Source: Campylorhamphus procurvoides (Eukaryota; Chordata; Aves; Passeriformes; Dendrocolaptidae). Taken from it: a stretch of DNA of 64,000 nucleotides. Below the pieces are notes generated by a model, which did not search any database, had not been told where the DNA came from, and saw only the letters and a list, made by a program, of their open reading frames with translations. The DNA lies in assembly GCA_013396655.1 (NCBI GenBank), contig WBMV01000270.1:1045609-1109608 (forward strand), in the 5' to 3' direction. A program made the position numbers and the translations under genes. Shown in pieces: positions 52,213 through 64,000 of the stretch. The stretch's first letter is position 1, and every line of letters starts with the position of its first letter.

Positions 52213-52697
52213 TTTCTCCTTCTGCTTCAGGGTCACCATGAGCAGGTAATATCCTTGGCACCATGAGAAGGAACTCTCTCCCTGGAGTGGGGCCAAGGCA
52301 GATGCCCATCTCCTCAGCCCTGCTAGAGCAGATGGACTAGCACATGTACAGCACACAACCATCACATAACAACCTCATGCCTGACAGATGGCAATCATGC
52401 CCTGACACAGGGCCATCACATGGCAATCACACACCAATTACACAGCAATTGTGCCAAGCACGCAGAGTGATTGCTGCACAATCAGCACTGGTCAGGAGTG
52501 ATTGCCACGTGACAGGCATATGATCCCATGTGATGGTCGTGTGCCAGGCATACAATTGATCCGTGCCAGGCCCACTTGCCACAGCAGTGCCAAGGGGTTG
52601 GGCATCTGTGTTGGTCCTGCACCAGGGAGAGGGTTCCCTCTCATAGTACCATGGGTATCCCCTGCTCATGGTGACCCGGAGGCAGAATAAGAGAACT
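52213..52697. repeat. ~485-bp imperfect palindrome (long inverted repeat)
   Basis: The left arm, from TTCTGCTTCAGGGTCACCAT (GGTCACC at 52231-52237), matches the reverse complement of the right arm (GGTGACC at 52670-52676) across almost the whole length. Examples: GGTCACCATGAGCAGG in both, CAGATGCCCA in both, ACCATCACAT in both, and CAGCAAT at 52443-52449 opposite ATTGCTG at 52470-52476. Arms are about 230 bp each with a central loop of roughly 20 bp, so the transcript would form one long hairpin. It may be a foldback/MITE-type element or an inverted duplication. No clear target-site duplication or transposase was seen. Confidence 0.8.
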
Positions 52698-53169
52698 ATT
52701 AAACCAGTTTAGGCACTTTGTGGACATGTGGATTGTCCTTGGACCCCTTAGGAACAGGCTGGCTGTTACAGATTGAGGTTGAGGCCCAGTAAGATTCTCA
52801 GAGTGGAGAACTATTTTCATAGTGCATTAGTGGGAAGCTCCAAAAAACCCCAGGAAAGGGGTTTCCCTAGTAAAGGGAAAGGGGATTGGGCAAAAATCAC
52901 CCACTGCTAAGGAAAGAGGTAAATACAGTGTACACTGACCTTACTTCCATTTTTTATATTCAAAACTGAGAATCAAAATCTAGTGTTTGTAATTTTAACT
53001 CCAGTGCAGAAAAAAAACAGGGAAAAGGGAATTAATTGGAGCCCACATTAGATAATTGGGAATGTATGTGGGCAGCAGTTGTGTAGTACCTGCCTATCAC
53101 AAGCAAGTGAAGAGAGCACATGAGAGAGGTGCCTGAATGAGTGAAAAGTATTCTTGAAAGAGTCCCTGA

Positions 53170-53215
53170 GAAAAACTGTGAGGGAGAGCAACTGTATTTA
53201 TTTTGGCAAACCTGA
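53170..53215 (+). repeat. Short scrap of the repeat family at 49560
   Basis: AACTGTGAGGGAGAGCAACT followed by GTATTTATTTT parallels 49560-49590. The rest of the unit is absent or decayed. Confidence 0.4.
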
Positions 53216-53583
53216 GACCAGAATTTGTTTTCTTTTGTGTGTTTTATTCCCCTCACAGATCCTGATGCCGGAAAATAATAGAAATGAACAAAGGAGTAGC
53301 AATTACTGTAAGTTTTGTCTGCTGCAATCTGGAAATTATAAAGTATTGCAGGTTGCTCCAGGCCATAAATCCTAATCCGAAGCCACATGCAAAGCCTTGG
53401 AAAATTGAAATGCTGCAATTGGGTTTAACCAGCCAAAAAACCCCAGCTGCTGAGTCACTCTGACTACACAGTACATATTCTTCAACTGTTAAAGGATGTA
53501 TTGCAGCACCCTGAGGAATAACCAATTATTAAATCAGATGTGTAAACAAGGTTTTGCCACCAACTCAAACAAACTTTAAAATT

Positions 53584-53705
53584 ATTCATAGAATCGTTTA
53601 GATTGTCAAAGACCCTTTATAATGTCAAGTCCAACCATAAATCTGACACTATCAAGTTCACCACTAAAACATGTCCTTAAGTATCATGTCTATTCAAAAT
53701 AAAGG
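53584..53705 (-). mobile_element. CR1 3'-end fragment, antisense
   Basis: The plus strand reads ATTCATAGAATCGTTTAGAT and continues with GTCAAGTCCAACCATAAATC and CATGTCCTTAAGTATCATG, a decayed antisense CR1 tail and 3' UTR. Confidence 0.8.
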
Positions 53706-54083
53706 ATCTCAAATTGAAAGCCATGCGGGTTTTTTTTTAAAATTTTAAAGAAAGGTGATTTCTACGGCTGACATGACTCCACTCCAAAAGAAGCCATCTG
53801 AGCTCCCCCATAAGACTTTTGAAATTAGCCTGATGAATGCAAATTATGATTAAACTGTTAGGTCTGTATTTGAAAAATAGTAAACAAAACAATGGTATCT
53901 TTTATTTCAATTTATCTTGATATGGAAAGCTTATAAGTATTACAATTATTGTCTGAAACAGCATATTGAATCTCCAAAAAATGTGTGAAGCACAGTAATA
54001 CCACAAATGTGGTATAAAGTGGGGAAAACCCCACAACAAACCCACATAACCGTCCCCTTCTCTTTAAATTTAATACAAATGCT

Positions 54084-54089
54084 TTTATT
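54084..54089 (-). terminator. Candidate polyadenylation signal (AATAAA) of the ABCB gene
   Basis: AATAAA on the minus strand, about 500 bp past the stop codon. A variant ATTAAA lies nearer, at 54216-54221. Either could define the 3' end of the UTR; transcript data would be needed to choose. Confidence 0.3.
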
Positions 54090-54590
54090 TGCAATCTCAG
54101 TTGTCAGTAAGAATTGGCAGCCATTTTTAACTAAAGACAACTTTATAACTGCATCGGGTTGGTGAAGAAGCCCAAAGGACAAATACTAGCACCAGCTTGT
54201 TGTTTATGCATGATGTTTAATCACTATCATTCTCTGGTATTGCCTTGGTCTGTGGCAGCTGATATGGGCCAGGGTTTGGAGGGACAGTGAGAGCAGCGTG
54301 TCCACCTAAGCTGTGGTATGGATGAGACTAATTCAGATCTAGCTCTCTCCAAATCACATGACACCCCAAGCTGCTCAGCACACTCAGCCCCTAGGACTGC
54401 TCTGTACATCTTCTGTGAGCACGCACTGCTTGTTCCCCTGGGCGTATGGGTCAAGGGCTACACTGGATGTAACAACCAGGCTGCAACACAGAGTCCCTAC
54501 TTCATCGGCACACACAGCCAATGTTAATCCTCTGTAGGGCTCTTTGTGTTCTCCCATAAAAAAAGAAAATTAAAAACTCTGCAAATAATA

Positions 54591-62860
<8,270 letters not shown>

Positions 62861-64000
62861 CTAAGAAAACCCCAGACACCCCCCACATATTTGCCATTAG
62901 ATTTTTCCTTTTATTACTTATATCACCACTTCAAATTGCTATACAGTCAAGGCCAAAGGTTCAGCTGGAAAATGAAACTATGTGTGGTCTGTGTGTGGAC
63001 ATAATGCACCTATTTATGTAAGCATTCCTAGAGATTCCTCATTCCTGACAGCATTCAGGCCTTTAAGAGTTGTTAAAGTAGCCTCTGGAGTTGGTCCTGA
63101 CAGCTGTCTAATACATTATGTATCCAGGACTACTACCCAAGGCACAGGAGACTGTGACCACTGTCACAATAGAGTAAATTGGTAGCTGGGTGTCCAGCAT
63201 TGGGCAGGGGGATTGGTTGTAACAACAGCCATCCATTGACCCACCACCCTAACAGTGGTGGAAAATACTCATCCTCAAGTTCTCAACTGCTGCACTTTGG
63301 GTTGGGTTCTTAGAGGAAAAAAAAAAGAAGAATTTGGCCATCCTGCAGAAATGCTTTACCTCAGTGGGATAACGAGTAGAAAAGATTAAATGCTACTGAA
63401 GAACTCCCATCTCTCCCAGCTGGTGTAACCTTCTCATCAAAAACCTTTTAGGACGAGAGATGATTAGCATCCAGCATCAGGGTGGGCTCTAATCTGCAGA
63501 GAAGAGTTCTGCAAACAGCCCTGGGGAAATAGTTCATCTTCTGAAATTTGTCATGATGGAAAACAAACAAAAATCCTTGGGCAGGAAGCAAATATTCTTC
63601 TTTATCTTGCCAAAGATGTTCCTACCCTGGAAAGGCTTTTCTGGTTCAATAAAATTTAAAATAGTAATAACTAAACCAATGGCAAAGTGAATTGTTGCCA
63701 TATGTTCTAGGGGTTGCACATAAATATGGATTTGGAAATTTCAGCCACTGCAGCAGGAGGCACAGTACTGACTTACTGACACTCTGTAGCAATCTAGAGA
63801 CAATAGCTTTAAAGACCAATTCATGCCTTTACAAAAAACAATTTTAGGGACCATGTACAGCCTTCCTTGCTACTGCCCTGACAGGGTGAAATAGTTCAGT
63901 GCCACCAAGACAAATTGAAACTTTTAAAATTTAAGACAAAAACGACTAAATTTTGACGAAGACTATTTTCTTACTTCAAGCCCATAAAGGAGGACAAGAG
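62861..64000 (-). other. Intron of the ABCB gene, running off the window
   Basis: No upstream ABCB exon (the LANDA-containing TMD2 exon) was recognised before the window ends, so the next exon should lie beyond 64000. No repeat family was recognised in this stretch. Confidence 0.6.

Noticed and set aside
52427..52690. Overlapping ORFs on both strands inside the palindrome
   Set aside because: Mirror ORFs are expected from inverted-repeat symmetry and show no protein family.
1..54000. SP8/SP4 zinc-finger gene expected 3' of ABCB5
   Set aside because: No C2H2 zinc-finger coding sequence was found on either strand in this region.

Overview
The window is vertebrate nuclear DNA, most likely from a bird and probably a passerine. 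The evidence is many CR1 LINE fragments in both orientations, with the avian CR1 3' tail of short ATTCTATG-like repeats; one tRNA-Ile/CR1 composite SINE of the TguSINE1 type; solo-LTR-like blocks; and a spliced ABC-transporter gene with canonical splice sites. It is AT-rich, gene-poor and mostly non-coding. Nearly all ORFs longer than 60 codons are chance ORFs or lie in or opposite CR1 elements. Single unresolved bases (N) occur at 2521 and 8629.

The clear gene is on the minus strand at the right end. Eight consecutive exons (62860 down to 54591) encode the last ~450 residues of a full-length ABCB (P-glycoprotein/MDR) transporter: part of transmembrane domain 2 and all of nucleotide-binding domain 2, ending at a natural stop. 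Every junction has consensus splice sites, phases join without a break, and all NBD2 catalytic motifs are intact. The 5' half lies beyond position 64000. Details of the protein lean toward ABCB5, with ABCB1/ABCB4 as alternatives.

About 24 kb downstream of that stop, on the same strand, is one isolated exon (30354-30515) encoding the end of an ABCB NBD1. Its splice sites and frame are intact, but no neighbouring ABC exon was found. It looks like the remnant of a tandem ABCB copy or a stray duplicated exon. Near the left end, a 162-nt open, GC-rich exon with good splice sites (4144-4305, minus strand) encodes a strongly hydrophobic segment of a membrane protein I do not recognise. Weaker in-phase exon candidates flank it at 5545-5600 and 1853-1973.

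Layout: 1-6 kb holds the unassigned membrane-protein exon(s) and unique sequence. 6-7.6 kb has old CR1 pieces. 7.6-14.5 kb is unclassified. 14.5-20.5 kb is a CR1 cluster in alternating orientation plus a possible LTR. 20.5-35.4 kb is mostly unique AT-rich DNA with CR1 scraps and the isolated ABC exon. 35.4-38.7 kb contains the longest CR1 (endonuclease and reverse-transcriptase remnants). 39.9 kb has the SINE. 46.5-50.8 kb is LTR-derived DNA, including a solo LTR and a pair of oppositely oriented copies of another repeat. 52.2-52.7 kb is a large imperfect palindrome. 54-62.9 kb is the ABCB gene, with a CR1 in one intron and an odd ORF-bearing insert in another.
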